From Azospira oryzae (GTDB lineage: Bacteria > Pseudomonadota > Gammaproteobacteria > Burkholderiales > Rhodocyclaceae), in NCBI RefSeq assembly GCF_004217225.1, contig NZ_SHKM01000002.1, positions 129,307 through 193,306 on the forward strand: a DNA stretch of 64,000 nt, given 5' to 3'. This document shows, piece by piece, positions 45,363 through 55,099 of the stretch. Each line of letters begins with the position of its first letter. The first letter of the stretch is position 1. The position numbers and the translations under genes were made by a program. The notes under the pieces were generated by a model. The model worked only from the letters and a program-made list of their open reading frames with translations, made no database searches and had not been told where the DNA came from.

Positions 45363-45403
45363 CTCTGTGATCTCTGTGCCCTCTGTGGCAAAAGGTTTTC
45401 CCC
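45363..45403 (+). repeat. CTCTGTG-type repeat copy (half element) before hypD
   Basis: Bases 45363-45389 are three CTCTGTG-containing units, 25 of 27 bases identical to 52529-52555 before hoxB. Both copies are followed by an A-rich stretch and TTTTC directly before the start codon. The left inverted arm of the hoxB copy is missing here. Confidence 0.7.
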
Positions 45404-46534
45404 ATGAAGTACGTCGACGAATACCGGGACGGCGAACTGGCCCAGGGCCTGGCCGCCGCCATCGCCAAGGAGGCCCGGCCGGAGCGCCGCTACCACTTCA
45501 TGGAATTCTGCGGCGGCCACACCCACGCCATTTCCCGCTACGGCGTCACCGACCTGCTGCCGGCCAATGTGCGCATGATCCACGGCCCGGGCTGCCCGGT
45601 CTGCGTGCTGCCCATCGGCCGGGTGGACCAGGCCATCCGCCTGGCCCTCAAGCACAACGTGATCCTGTGCACCTACGGCGACTGCCTGCGGGTGCCGGCC
45701 TCCGACGGGCTCTCACTGCTCAAGGCCAAGGCCCGGGGCGGGGACATCCGCATGGTCTATTCCAGCGCCGACGCCCTCAAGCTGGCCCAGGAGAACCCCG
45801 AGAAGCAGGTGGTGTTCTTCGCCATCGGCTTCGAGACCACCACCCCGCCCACCGCCGTGGCCATCAAGCAGGCCAAGGCGATGGGCCTGAAGAATTTTTC
45901 CGTGCTGTGCTGCCACGTGCTGACGCCTTCGGCCATCAGCAACATCCTGGAATCGCCGGAGGTGAGGAAGCTGGGCACCGTGCCCCTGGACGGCTTCATC
46001 GGCCCGGCCCACGTCTCCACCATCATCGGCAGCCGGCCCTACGAATTCTTCGCCGAGGAATACCGCAAGCCAGTGGTCATCGCCGGCTTCGAGCCCCTGG
46101 ATGTGATGCAGGCCATCCGCATGCTGGTGCGCCAGGTCAATGAAGGCCGGGCCGAGGTGGAAAACGAGTTTTCCCGGGCCGTCAGCCGGGAGGGCAACCT
46201 CAAGGCCCAGAATCTGGTGGCCGAGGTCTTCGAGTTGCGCCGCGCCTTCGAGTGGCGCGGCCTGCACACCGTGCCCTATTCGGCCCTGCGCATCCGCGGC
46301 GGCTTCGCCGAGTTCGATGCGGAACAGCGCTTCGGCGAGGACTACGTCAGCGTGCCCGACCACAAGGCCTGCGAGTGCGGCGCCATCCTGCGCGGCGTCA
46401 AACGTCCCCAGGACTGCAAGCTGTTCGGCACCGTATGCACCCCGGAAAACCCGGTCGGCTCCTGCATGGTCAGTTCCGAAGGCGCCTGCGCCGCCCATTA
46501 CACCTACGGCCGTTTCCGCGAACTGCCGGCCTGA
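45404..46534 (+). CDS. hypD: Hydrogenase iron-sulfur maturation protein HypD
   Basis: The [4Fe-4S] scaffold on which Fe receives its CN and CO ligands together with HypC. It has 376 residues with the conserved motifs FCGGHTHAISRYG (Cys41 region), GPGCPVCVLP and the C-terminal cluster cysteines (CECGAILRG, PQDCKLFG, CTPENPVGSCMVSSEGAC). It is complete. The 79-base gap before it is the widest in the hyp operon and contains the CTCTGTG repeat. Confidence 0.97.
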   Translation: MKYVDEYRDGELAQGLAAAIAKEARPERRYHFMEFCGGHTHAISRYGVTDLLPANVRMIHGPGCPVCVLPIGRVDQAIRLALKHNVILCTYGDCLRVPASDGLSLLKAKARGGDIRMVYSSADALKLAQENPEKQVVFFAIGFETTTPPTAVAIKQAKAMGLKNFSVLCCHVLTPSAISNILESPEVRKLGTVPLDGFIGPAHVSTIIGSRPYEFFAEEYRKPVVIAGFEPLDVMQAIRMLVRQVNEGRAEVENEFSRAVSREGNLKAQNLVAEVFELRRAFEWRGLHTVPYSALRIRGGFAEFDAEQRFGEDYVSVPDHKACECGAILRGVKRPQDCKLFGTVCTPENPVGSCMVSSEGACAAHYTYGRFRELPA

Positions 46535-46548
46535 GCGAAAGTCCCGCC

Positions 46549-47595
46549 ATGAAACAGAACTACATCCGCCCCCTGGACCTCAAGCACGGCCGCGTGGACA
46601 TGAGCCACGGCAGCGGCGGCCGGGCCATGGCCCAGCTCATCGACGAACTGTTCGCCCCCCTGCTGGGCAACGACTACCTGGCCCAGGGAAACGACGGCTC
46701 GGTCATGCCCCTGCCGGACGGCCCGGGCCGGCTAGTGATGGCCACCGACGCCCACGTGGTGTCGCCCCTCTTCTTCCCCGGCGGCGACATCGGCTGCCTC
46801 TCGGTGCACGGCACCATCAACGACGTGGCGGTGATGGGCGCCAAGCCCCTCTATCTCTCGGCCAGCTTCATCCTGGAAGAGGGCTTCGCCCTGGCGGACC
46901 TCAAGCGCATCGTCGAATCCATGGCGGCGGCGGCGAAAGAAGCCGGCGTGCCGGTGGTCACCGGCGACACCAAGGTGGTGGAGCAGGGCAAGGGCGACGG
47001 GGTTTTCATCAGCACCACCGGCGTCGGCTGGCTGCCCGCCGGCATCGAGCTTTCCGGCAACCGGGCAGCGGCGGGCGACGCCATCCTGGTCTCCGGCCCC
47101 ATCGGCGACCACGGCATGGCCATCATGAGCCAGCGGGAAAGCCTGGCCTTCGAATCCCCCATCGTTTCCGACACCGCCGCCCTGCACGGCCTGGTGGCCG
47201 ACCTGCTGGCCAGCGGCGTCCAGGTCAAGGTGCTGCGGGACCCCACCCGGGGCGGCCTGGGCACCACCCTCAATGAAATCGCCCGCCAGTCGGGCGTCGG
47301 CATGATGCTGCAGGAAGCCCGCATCCCGGTGCAGCCGGCGGTGGCCGCCGCCTGCGAATTCCTCGGCCTCGATCCCCTCTACTGCGCCTGCGAGGGCCGC
47401 CTCATCGCCATCGTCGCCGGTGAAGACAAGGACAAGGCCCTGGCCGCCCTGCAGGCCCATCCCCAGGGTACCGGCGCCGCCATCGTCGGCAGCGTGCATG
47501 AGGACCCCCACCACTTCGTGCAGATGACCACCGGCTTCGGCGGCAAGCGCATCGTGGACTGGCTCACCGGGGAACAGCTGCCGCGCATCTGCTGA
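46549..47595 (+). CDS. hypE: Hydrogenase maturation protein HypE
   Basis: Dehydrates the thiocarboxamide on its C-terminal cysteine to the thiocyanate that donates CN. It has 348 residues, a PurM-like ATPase with DMSHGSGGRAM near the start and DPTRGGLGTTLNEIA, ending in the obligatory PRIC. ATG 46549 follows hypD by 14 bases. It is the last gene of the operon before a strong terminator. Confidence 0.97.
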   Translation: MKQNYIRPLDLKHGRVDMSHGSGGRAMAQLIDELFAPLLGNDYLAQGNDGSVMPLPDGPGRLVMATDAHVVSPLFFPGGDIGCLSVHGTINDVAVMGAKPLYLSASFILEEGFALADLKRIVESMAAAAKEAGVPVVTGDTKVVEQGKGDGVFISTTGVGWLPAGIELSGNRAAAGDAILVSGPIGDHGMAIMSQRESLAFESPIVSDTAALHGLVADLLASGVQVKVLRDPTRGGLGTTLNEIARQSGVGMMLQEARIPVQPAVAAACEFLGLDPLYCACEGRLIAIVAGEDKDKALAALQAHPQGTGAAIVGSVHEDPHHFVQMTTGFGGKRIVDWLTGEQLPRIC

Positions 47596-47621
47596 CGGCG
47601 GAACGACAGTAAGACGGACGC

Positions 47622-47663
47622 AAAAAAAGCCGGCCGGGCCTTGTGGGCCCGGCCGGCTTTTTC
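47622..47663 (+). terminator. Strong terminator of the hup/hyp operon
   Basis: A run of A, a 12-bp stem GCCGGCCGGGCC / GGCCCGGCCGGC with loop TTGTG, then CTTTTTCTTT. A and T runs on both sides make it usable by the convergent small gene as well. Confidence 0.9.
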
Positions 47664-47682
47664 TTTACCAGGCGGGAAGGGG

Positions 47683-47916
47683 TCAGTCCCGCACGACGAT
47701 CATGGCGGCGGCCACGTTGCTCAATTCCTCGAGAATCATGCGACGGGCGTCGGCCACATCCTTGGCGTTGGAAACCTCGTAAACATTGCGGCTGCCGTCG
47801 AGAAAACGCACGGAGGCGAGAAACGGCGCGGCACGGCGCCTGGGGCGACGCGGTGACGCAGGGGCAGCAGGGGCGGCGGGCGAGCCGGATGAAGCAGAAC
47901 GACTGTGGCGTTGCAT
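47683..47916 (-). CDS. Small protein of unknown function
   Basis: A 77-residue protein from ATG 47916, preceded by a good ribosome binding site (GGGAGG on the minus strand). Residues 1-32 are low-complexity (Ser, Ala, Pro, Arg). Residues 33-77 form a compact alpha/beta segment (FLASVRFLDGSRNVYEVSN...MILEELSNVAAAMIVVRD). No signal peptide or membrane helix. I do not recognise it. It is convergent with hypE and sits alone. Confidence 0.5.
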   Translation of the reverse strand: MQRHSRSASSGSPAAPAAPASPRRPRRRAAPFLASVRFLDGSRNVYEVSNAKDVADARRMILEELSNVAAAMIVVRD

Positions 47917-48255
47917 ACAGCGAACCTCCCAGGTGGCGGTCAATTTTTTGACAGTAACCGCTCGTTCCCGGCCGGGACGGCGGGAATCTGGAGCCATGCT
48001 AACCAAAGCTAACTCATTGAAAAATAATACGAAGGTGATACCGACATGCTTATCGCCTGAATTCCGCCGCTAAGCCCCTAAAAATGCTGGAAATTACTTT
48101 TTCGGGAACGGCGAAAAAATCCTCATGGACTAAGGGAGGAGGATGACGATTTACCAAATCGTAATTGCCAATGACTATCGCAGTCTTTTAATTAATTCAT
48201 TGGATCAATCATTCCCGCTTTGCTTAAATGGCAGCAACAACACCGGGAGTCCACC
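47917..48255. other. AT-rich intergenic region before the ZIP transporter
   Basis: Bases about 48000-48240 are visibly more AT-rich than the surroundings and hold no supported gene; a short + strand reading frame at 48143 is out of frame with the transporter and has no ribosome binding site. An AATTAATT stretch (48189-48196) and ATTGGATCAAT (48199-48209) are possible regulatory elements, but I cannot assign a regulator. Confidence 0.4.
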
Positions 48256-49161
48256 ATGTCCGCCTTCATCCATCAGCTTGACGATCATGTCCTGCACAGC
48301 CGCCATCCCTGGCGCCGCGGCGCCGGCCTGGCCATCGCCGTGGCCGGCACGGTGATCCTGGCGGCCCACGGTGTGGCCGCCCTGCTCGATGCCCTGGAAA
48401 GCAGCGGCATGATCGGCGCCCTCCTGGGGGGCATGGCCGGTGCGGCCGCCACCGCCGCCGGCGCCGTGGCCATGCTTTTCCTCGGCAAGCTCAACGGCCG
48501 CCGGGAAGACCAGCTGATGGCCTTCGCCGCCGGGGTGATGCTGGCCGCCGCCATCGTCTCCCTCTTCATTCCCGCCATCGAAGCCGCCGCGCCGGTCTTC
48601 GGCAATGCCTCGCCCCTGGCCGTGCTGCTGGCCCTGGGCGCCGGCGTCGGCCTGATGCTGGGCCTGGACAAGGCCCTGCCCCACGCCCACGCCGTCAGCG
48701 GCGTCCATGGTCCGGCCACCCATGCCTCCCGGGGCCTGCTGCTGGCCCTGGCCCTGTTCCTGCACAACTTCCCCGAAGGCATGGCGGTGGGCATCGCCGC
48801 CAGCGGCGGTGCAGGGGCCGTGGTGCCGGTGGCCCTGGCCATCGCCGTGCAGGATGTGCCCGAGGGCCTGCTGGTGGCCCTGGCCCTGGGCGCTGCCGGC
48901 ATGAAACTGCAACGGGCCGTGCTGCTGGGCGCCGCCACCGGCCTGGCCGAGCCCGTGGGGGCCTGGATCGCCGCCACGGTCCTGGGCGACAACCCGGCCC
49001 TCTACCCGGTGGGCCTGGCCTTCGCCGCCGGCGCCATGGGTTTCGTGGTCTTCCACGAAATGCTGCCGGAACTGAAGAGCCGGGGCGGCCTGCCCCAGGT
49101 CTCCGGCGCCCTGGCCGGCGGCATCGCCCTGATGCTGGGGGTGGACCTCTTCCTCGGCTGA
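48256..49161 (+). CDS. ZIP-family metal transporter
   Basis: An inner-membrane divalent-metal permease of the ZIP family, 301 residues and about eight hydrophobic helices. The metal-binding helices carry HNFPEGMAVG and QDVPEGLLVA, the hallmark of ZupT/GufA-type ZIPs, with a further HEMLPEL near the end. A His-containing loop (PHAHAVSGVHG) lies before helix IV. GGGAG precedes ATG 48256. ZIPs mostly carry zinc or iron; the place between hypE and hypX makes nickel or zinc supply for hydrogenase assembly worth considering, but this is inference. Confidence 0.88.
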   Translation: MSAFIHQLDDHVLHSRHPWRRGAGLAIAVAGTVILAAHGVAALLDALESSGMIGALLGGMAGAAATAAGAVAMLFLGKLNGRREDQLMAFAAGVMLAAAIVSLFIPAIEAAAPVFGNASPLAVLLALGAGVGLMLGLDKALPHAHAVSGVHGPATHASRGLLLALALFLHNFPEGMAVGIAASGGAGAVVPVALAIAVQDVPEGLLVALALGAAGMKLQRAVLLGAATGLAEPVGAWIAATVLGDNPALYPVGLAFAAGAMGFVVFHEMLPELKSRGGLPQVSGALAGGIALMLGVDLFLG

Positions 49162-49203
49162 TTGCGTTACATCAAGTCAAAAAAGCCCCGGGGCCGCTAG
49201 AAT
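49162..49203 (+). promoter_or_regulatory. FNR/Anr-type class II promoter of hypX-hoxABC
   Basis: The box TTGCG-TTAC-ATCAA (49162-49175) has one perfect half site. A -10 TAGAAT (49198-49203) begins exactly 29.5 bp from the box centre. Transcription should start near 49210, only about 3 bases before ATG 49213, so the message would be nearly leaderless. The -10 lies in the loop of a perfect 7-bp dyad, GGGCCGC / GCGGCCC (49191-49211). Confidence 0.55.
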
Positions 49204-49212
49204 TGCGGCCCT

Positions 49213-50946
49213 ATGGCTTCCCTGCGCATCCTCCTCCTCACCCACACCTTCAACAGCCTGACCCAGCGCCTCCACGCCGAACTGACGGCCCGGGGCCATG
49301 AGGTGTCGGTGGAGTTCGACATTGCCGATTCGGTCACCGCCGAGGCCGTCGCCCTCTTCCGCCCCGACCTGATCCTGGCCCCCTTCCTGAAGCGGGCCAT
49401 CGCCGAGGAGCTGTGGTCCAAGCACCTGTGCCTGATCGTGCACCCGGGCATCGTCGGCGACCGGGGCCCCTCGGCCCTGGACTGGGCCATCCAGAACGGG
49501 GAGGAGACCTGGGGCGTCACCGTGCTGCAGGCCGAGGCGGAGATGGATGCCGGCCCGGTCTGGGCCAGCGCCGAATTCCCCCTGGGCGGCGGCAAGAAGG
49601 CCAGCGTGTACCGCCAGGAAGTGACCGAGGCCGCCTGCCGCGCCTCCCTTGAAGCCATCGAGCGTTTCCAGGCCGGCGGCTTCACGCCCCGCCGCCCCGA
49701 CCCGGCCGATCCTGCGGTCCGAGGCCGGGAGCGCCCCCTGATGCGGCAGACGGACCGGGCCATCGACTGGACCCGGGACGACACCGCCACCGTGCTGCGC
49801 AAGCTCAACGCCGCCGACGGCTTTCCCGGCGTGCTCGACGAACTCTTCGGCGAACCCTGCCATCTCTACGACGCCTGGCCGGAAGCGCGGCTGCGCGGCA
49901 CCCCCGGCGCCATCATCGCCCGCCGCGAAACCGCCCTGTGCCGGGCCACGGCGGACGGCGCCCTGTGGCTGGGCCATGTGAAGCGGGGCGAAGCCTACCC
50001 CCACGCCTTCAAGCTGCCCGCCACCACGGCCTTCGCCGAGCGGCTGGCCGAGATCCCGGAAGCGCCCCTGGACGGCTGGTTCGCCGCCGACCACGCCACC
50101 TGGCAGGACATCCGCTATGAGGAAGCCGGCGCCGTCGGCTTCCTCCATTTCGACTTCTACAACGGCGCCATGGGCACCGGCCACTGCCAGCGCCTGCTGG
50201 CTGCCCTCCACTTCGCCCTGGAACGGCCGACGTCCGTGCTGGTGCTGATGGGCGGGCGGGACTTCTGGTCCAACGGCATCCACCTCAACCTGATCGAGGC
50301 CGCCGATTCCCCGGCCGACGAATCCTGGCGCAACATCAATGCCATGGACGACCTGGCCGAGGCCCTCATCCGCGCCACCGGCAAGCTCACCATCGCCGCC
50401 CTGGGCGGCAACGCCGGCGCCGGCGGCTGCTTCCTGGCCCGGGCCGCCGATCTGCTGTGGGCCCGCCAGGGCGTCATCCTCAACCCCCACTACAAGAACA
50501 TGGGCAACCTCTACGGCTCCGAGTTCTGGACCTACCTGCTGCCGCCCCGGGTCGGCGCGGACGGGGCCCGGGCCATCATGCAGCACCGCCTGCCCATGAC
50601 CGCCGACGAGGGCGTGGCCCTGGGCTTCCTCGACGCCGCCCTGGCCGGCACGCCGCAGGCCTTCCGCGTGGACGTGGCGCGCCGCGCCGCCGAGCTGGCC
50701 GCCGCGCCGGACCTGGCCCAACGCCTGGCCGAGAAGGCCGCCCGGCGGGCCTCCGACGAGGCCGCGAAGCCGCTTTCCGCCTGGCGCGCCGAGGAGCTGG
50801 CCCACATGCAGCGCAACTTCTACGGCTTCGACCCCAGCTATCATGTGGCCCGTTACCACTTCGTGCACAAGTCGCCCCAGTCCTGGACGCCGCGCCATCT
50901 GGCGAAGCACCGGGACCTGGGCTGGAGCGTCCCCGAGACGAACTGA
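49213..50946 (+). CDS. hypX: Hydrogenase maturation factor HypX/HoxX
   Basis: Makes the active-site CO ligand from formyl-tetrahydrofolate under aerobic conditions. It has 577 residues: an N-terminal formyl-transferase-like module (LRILLLTHTFNSLTQRLHAEL; FHPGI-type segment VHPGIVGDRGPSALDW) and a C-terminal enoyl-CoA hydratase-like module (GHCQRLLAAL...GGRDFWSNGIHLNLIE; ALGGNAGAGGCFLARAADLLWAR). Its presence implies hydrogenase assembly in the presence of oxygen. There is no ribosome binding site before ATG 49213, in line with a leaderless transcript. hoxA follows after 6 bases. Confidence 0.93.
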   Translation: MASLRILLLTHTFNSLTQRLHAELTARGHEVSVEFDIADSVTAEAVALFRPDLILAPFLKRAIAEELWSKHLCLIVHPGIVGDRGPSALDWAIQNGEETWGVTVLQAEAEMDAGPVWASAEFPLGGGKKASVYRQEVTEAACRASLEAIERFQAGGFTPRRPDPADPAVRGRERPLMRQTDRAIDWTRDDTATVLRKLNAADGFPGVLDELFGEPCHLYDAWPEARLRGTPGAIIARRETALCRATADGALWLGHVKRGEAYPHAFKLPATTAFAERLAEIPEAPLDGWFAADHATWQDIRYEEAGAVGFLHFDFYNGAMGTGHCQRLLAALHFALERPTSVLVLMGGRDFWSNGIHLNLIEAADSPADESWRNINAMDDLAEALIRATGKLTIAALGGNAGAGGCFLARAADLLWARQGVILNPHYKNMGNLYGSEFWTYLLPPRVGADGARAIMQHRLPMTADEGVALGFLDAALAGTPQAFRVDVARRAAELAAAPDLAQRLAEKAARRASDEAAKPLSAWRAEELAHMQRNFYGFDPSYHVARYHFVHKSPQSWTPRHLAKHRDLGWSVPETN

Positions 50947-50952
50947 AGCGCC

Positions 50953-52419
<1,467 letters not shown>

Positions 52420-52433
52420 TGCTTAGATTCGTT

Positions 52434-52555
52434 GCCACAGAGGGCACAGAGGGCACAGAGTTTTTCCGGGCTGTGCAACGGTCGGCGCTTGCTTCAAGCG
52501 TGAGGAACGGCAAATTCCAGAGGACACCCTCTGTGCTCTCTGTGTCCTCTGTGGC
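52434..52555. repeat. Inverted-repeat element with CTCTGTG arms between hoxA and hoxB
   Basis: The arms 52434-52460 and 52529-52555 are 27 bases each and match at 25 positions when one is inverted. Each is built from three CACAGAG units. The 68-base centre shows no gene. The right arm recurs before hypD at 45363-45389. Similar ACAGAG-rich repeats are, to my knowledge, scattered through many bacterial genomes. Confidence 0.75.
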
Positions 52556-52567
52556 TAAAAGATTTTC

Positions 52568-53563
52568 ATGAACCTACTCTGGCTCCAGGCCGGCGGTTGC
52601 GGCGGCTGCACCCTCTCCCTGCTCGGCGCCGACGCCCGGGACCTGCTGCGGCAGCTGGAGGACGTGGGCATCCGCGTGCTCTTCCACCCGGCCCTCTCCG
52701 AAGCTTCCGGCCCCGAGGCCCTGGCCATCCTCGAAGACGCTGCCAGCGGCAAGGTGCCGGTGGACATCCTCTGCGTCGAGGGCGCCGTGCTGCGGGGGCC
52801 CAATGGTAGCGGACGTTTCCACATCCTGGCCGGCACCGGCATTCCCATGCTGGACTGGGTCCAGCGCCTGGCCACCCAGGCCCGCCACGTCTTCGCCATC
52901 GGCTCCTGCACCGCCTTCGGCGGCATGCCGGCGGCGGGGGAGAACAGCACCGACGCCTGCGGCCTGCAGTTCGAGGGCGACGAAAAGGGCGGCATCCTGG
53001 GCGCCGAGTGGCAGAGCGCCGCCGGCCTGCCGGTGGTGAACGTGGCTGGCTGCCCGACCCACCCGGGCTGGGTGGTGGACAGCCTCATGGCCCTGGCCCT
53101 GGGCCAGCTCGACAACAAAGATCTGGACGCCCTGCAGCGCCCCCGTTTCTATTCGGACCAGCTGGTGCACCACGGCTGCCCGCGCAACGAGTTCTACGAA
53201 TTCAAGGCCAGCGCCCACAAGCCCTCGGAACTGGGCTGCCTCATGGAGAACCTGGGCTGCAAGGGCACCCAGGCCCATGCCGACTGCAACACCCGGGTAT
53301 GGAACGGCGTCGGCTCCTGCCTGCGCGGCGGCTACCCCTGCATCTCCTGCACCGAGCCGGGCTTCGAGGAGCCGGGCCATCCCTTCATGGAAACGCCGAA
53401 GGTGGCGGGTATTCCCATCGGCCTGCCCTCGGACATGCCCAAGGCCTGGTTCGTCGCCCTCGCCGCCCTGTCGAAATCGGCCACCCCGAAACGGGTGCGG
53501 GAAAACGCCGCCGCCGACCATCCGGTGGTGATGCCGGCTATCCGCAAGACGGGGTTGAAATGA
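52568..53563 (+). CDS. hoxB: H2-sensing regulatory hydrogenase small subunit HoxB/HupU
   Basis: The electron-relay subunit of the cytoplasmic H2 sensor. It has 331 residues and starts directly with LWLQAGGCGGCTLS (Cys11, Cys14 for the proximal cluster); there is no Tat signal peptide, which distinguishes it from export-type small subunits. Later cluster ligands lie in GSCTAFGG, VAGCPTHPG, HGCPRNEFY, LGCLMENLGCKG and the CISCTEPGF segment. It overlaps hoxC by four bases. Confidence 0.95.
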   Translation: MNLLWLQAGGCGGCTLSLLGADARDLLRQLEDVGIRVLFHPALSEASGPEALAILEDAASGKVPVDILCVEGAVLRGPNGSGRFHILAGTGIPMLDWVQRLATQARHVFAIGSCTAFGGMPAAGENSTDACGLQFEGDEKGGILGAEWQSAAGLPVVNVAGCPTHPGWVVDSLMALALGQLDNKDLDALQRPRFYSDQLVHHGCPRNEFYEFKASAHKPSELGCLMENLGCKGTQAHADCNTRVWNGVGSCLRGGYPCISCTEPGFEEPGHPFMETPKVAGIPIGLPSDMPKAWFVALAALSKSATPKRVRENAAADHPVVMPAIRKTGLK

Positions 53564-55020
53564 GCAAGCTGGTGTTGGGTCCCTTCAACCGGGTCGAAGG
53601 CGATCTGGAAGTGAGCCTGGAGGTGAGCGACGGCGCCGTGCACTCGGCCCGGGTGAACGCCCCCCTCTACCGCGGCTTCGAGCCTATGCTGCTGGGCAAG
53701 GCGCCGCTGGACGCCCTGGCCATCGTGCCGCGCATCTGCGGCATCTGCTCCGTGGCCCAGTCGGCCGCCGCCGCCAGCGCCCTGGCCGAGGCCATGGGCC
53801 TGATCCCGCCGCCCAACGGCCGCCTCGCCCGCAACCTGATCCAGGCCGGGGAAAACCTGGCGGACCACCTGACCCACTTCTACCTCTTTTTCATGCCGGA
53901 CTTCGCCCGGGCCGCCTACGCCGCCAAGCCCTGGTTCGCCGAGACCGAAGGCCGCTTCAAGGCCCAGACGGGACGGGCCACGGCGGAGATGCTGCCCGCC
54001 CGGGCCGGTTTCATGCGCCTGCAGGGCTACCTGGCCGGCAAATGGCCCCACACCATGGCCCTGCAGCCCGGCGGCACCACCCGGGCGGTGCTGGCGGCGG
54101 AGAAGATCCGCCTCTACGCCGTGCTGCGGGAGTTCCGCGCCTGGCTGGAAAGCACCCTCTTCGGCGACGCCCTGGAAACCGTGGCCGCCCTGGATTCGGC
54201 CGACGCCTTGCGGGCCTGGGCCGCCGGACGCCAGGCCGACTTTCCCCGCTTCCTGGCCCTGGCCGACGACCTGGGCCTGCAGCGGGTGGGCCAGGCCGGC
54301 AATCTTTTCCTGAGCGTCGGCGCCTATCCGGGCTCCGTCGGCAGCCTCTTCCCCGCCGGCGTCTGGGACGGGGCCAAGGGCCGCCGCGCCGAGCTGGACA
54401 CCGCCCGTATCGTCGAGGACCTGAGCCACGCCTGGCTGGCCGGCGACGCCCCCCAGGCTCCCGCCCAGGGCCAGACCCGGCCCCTGCTGGAGAAGGAGGA
54501 TGCCTACACCTGGTGCAAGGCCCCCCGCTACGGCGGCCAGGTGGCCGAGGTGGGCGCCCTGGCACGGCAGCTGGTGGCCGGCCAGCCCCTGGCCCAGGAC
54601 CTGGTGCGTAACGGGCAAGGAAAATCCGCCGGCGGCAATGTCACCGCCCGCATCGTCGCCCGCATGCTGGAAATCGCCGCCCTCATCCCGGCCATGGAAA
54701 ACTGGGTGCAGCAGCTGGCCCCCGGCGAACCTTTCTGCGCCCACGGCGAACTGCCGGATACCGCCGTCGGTGTCGGCCTCACCGAAGCCGCCCGGGGCAG
54801 CCTGGGCCACTGGCTGACGGTGAAGCACGGCGCCATCGCCGGCTACCAGATCATCGCCCCCACCACCTGGAACTTCTCTCCCCGGGATGCCGCCGGCACC
54901 CCCGGCCCCCTGGAACAGGCCCTGGTGGGCCTGCCCATCCCCAAGGACGAAGCGGCGCCGGTGCTGGTGCAGCACGTGGTGCGCTCCTTCGATCCGTGCA
55001 TGGTGTGCACGGTGCATTAG
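53560..55020 (+). CDS. hoxC: H2-sensing regulatory hydrogenase large subunit HoxC/HupV
   Basis: The catalytic [NiFe] subunit of the H2 sensor, 486 residues. Active-site cysteines are in RICGIC (Cys60, Cys63) and DPCMVC (Cys480, Cys483). The protein stops at DPCMVCTVH without the C-terminal peptide that standard large subunits lose to an endopeptidase, a hallmark of regulatory hydrogenases. It is translated from ATG 53560, coupled to hoxB (ATGA). A hairpin follows, then a convergent LysR gene. Confidence 0.96.
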   Translation: MSKLVLGPFNRVEGDLEVSLEVSDGAVHSARVNAPLYRGFEPMLLGKAPLDALAIVPRICGICSVAQSAAAASALAEAMGLIPPPNGRLARNLIQAGENLADHLTHFYLFFMPDFARAAYAAKPWFAETEGRFKAQTGRATAEMLPARAGFMRLQGYLAGKWPHTMALQPGGTTRAVLAAEKIRLYAVLREFRAWLESTLFGDALETVAALDSADALRAWAAGRQADFPRFLALADDLGLQRVGQAGNLFLSVGAYPGSVGSLFPAGVWDGAKGRRAELDTARIVEDLSHAWLAGDAPQAPAQGQTRPLLEKEDAYTWCKAPRYGGQVAEVGALARQLVAGQPLAQDLVRNGQGKSAGGNVTARIVARMLEIAALIPAMENWVQQLAPGEPFCAHGELPDTAVGVGLTEAARGSLGHWLTVKHGAIAGYQIIAPTTWNFSPRDAAGTPGPLEQALVGLPIPKDEAAPVLVQHVVRSFDPCMVCTVH

Positions 55021-55060
55021 GCACCGGCCGGCGATCCAGCAAGTACGGGCATTTCAGGCA

Positions 55061-55079
55061 GGGGCTGGCTAGCAGCCCC
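55061..55079. terminator. Hairpin between convergent hoxC and LysR gene
   Basis: A perfect 7-bp stem, GGGGCTG / CAGCCCC, with loop GCTAG. No T run follows, so it is only a possible terminator. Confidence 0.35.
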
Positions 55080-55099
55080 GTCCCGCCTGCCTTCCAGCC

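Noticed and set aside
48143-48355. Small + strand frame before the ZIP transporter
   Set aside because: No ribosome binding site, overlaps the transporter start in another frame, and the second half is a frame-shifted reading of the transporter.
39182-49212. Sigma-54 (-24/-12) promoters for HoxA
   Set aside because: I looked for TGGCAC-N5-TTGC in the gaps before hupK, the ZIP gene and hypX and found no acceptable match.
52568-55020. HoxB/HoxC as an energy-conserving uptake hydrogenase
   Set aside because: The small subunit has no Tat signal and the large subunit ends at the DPCMVCTVH motif with no cleaved peptide, both marks of the regulatory type.
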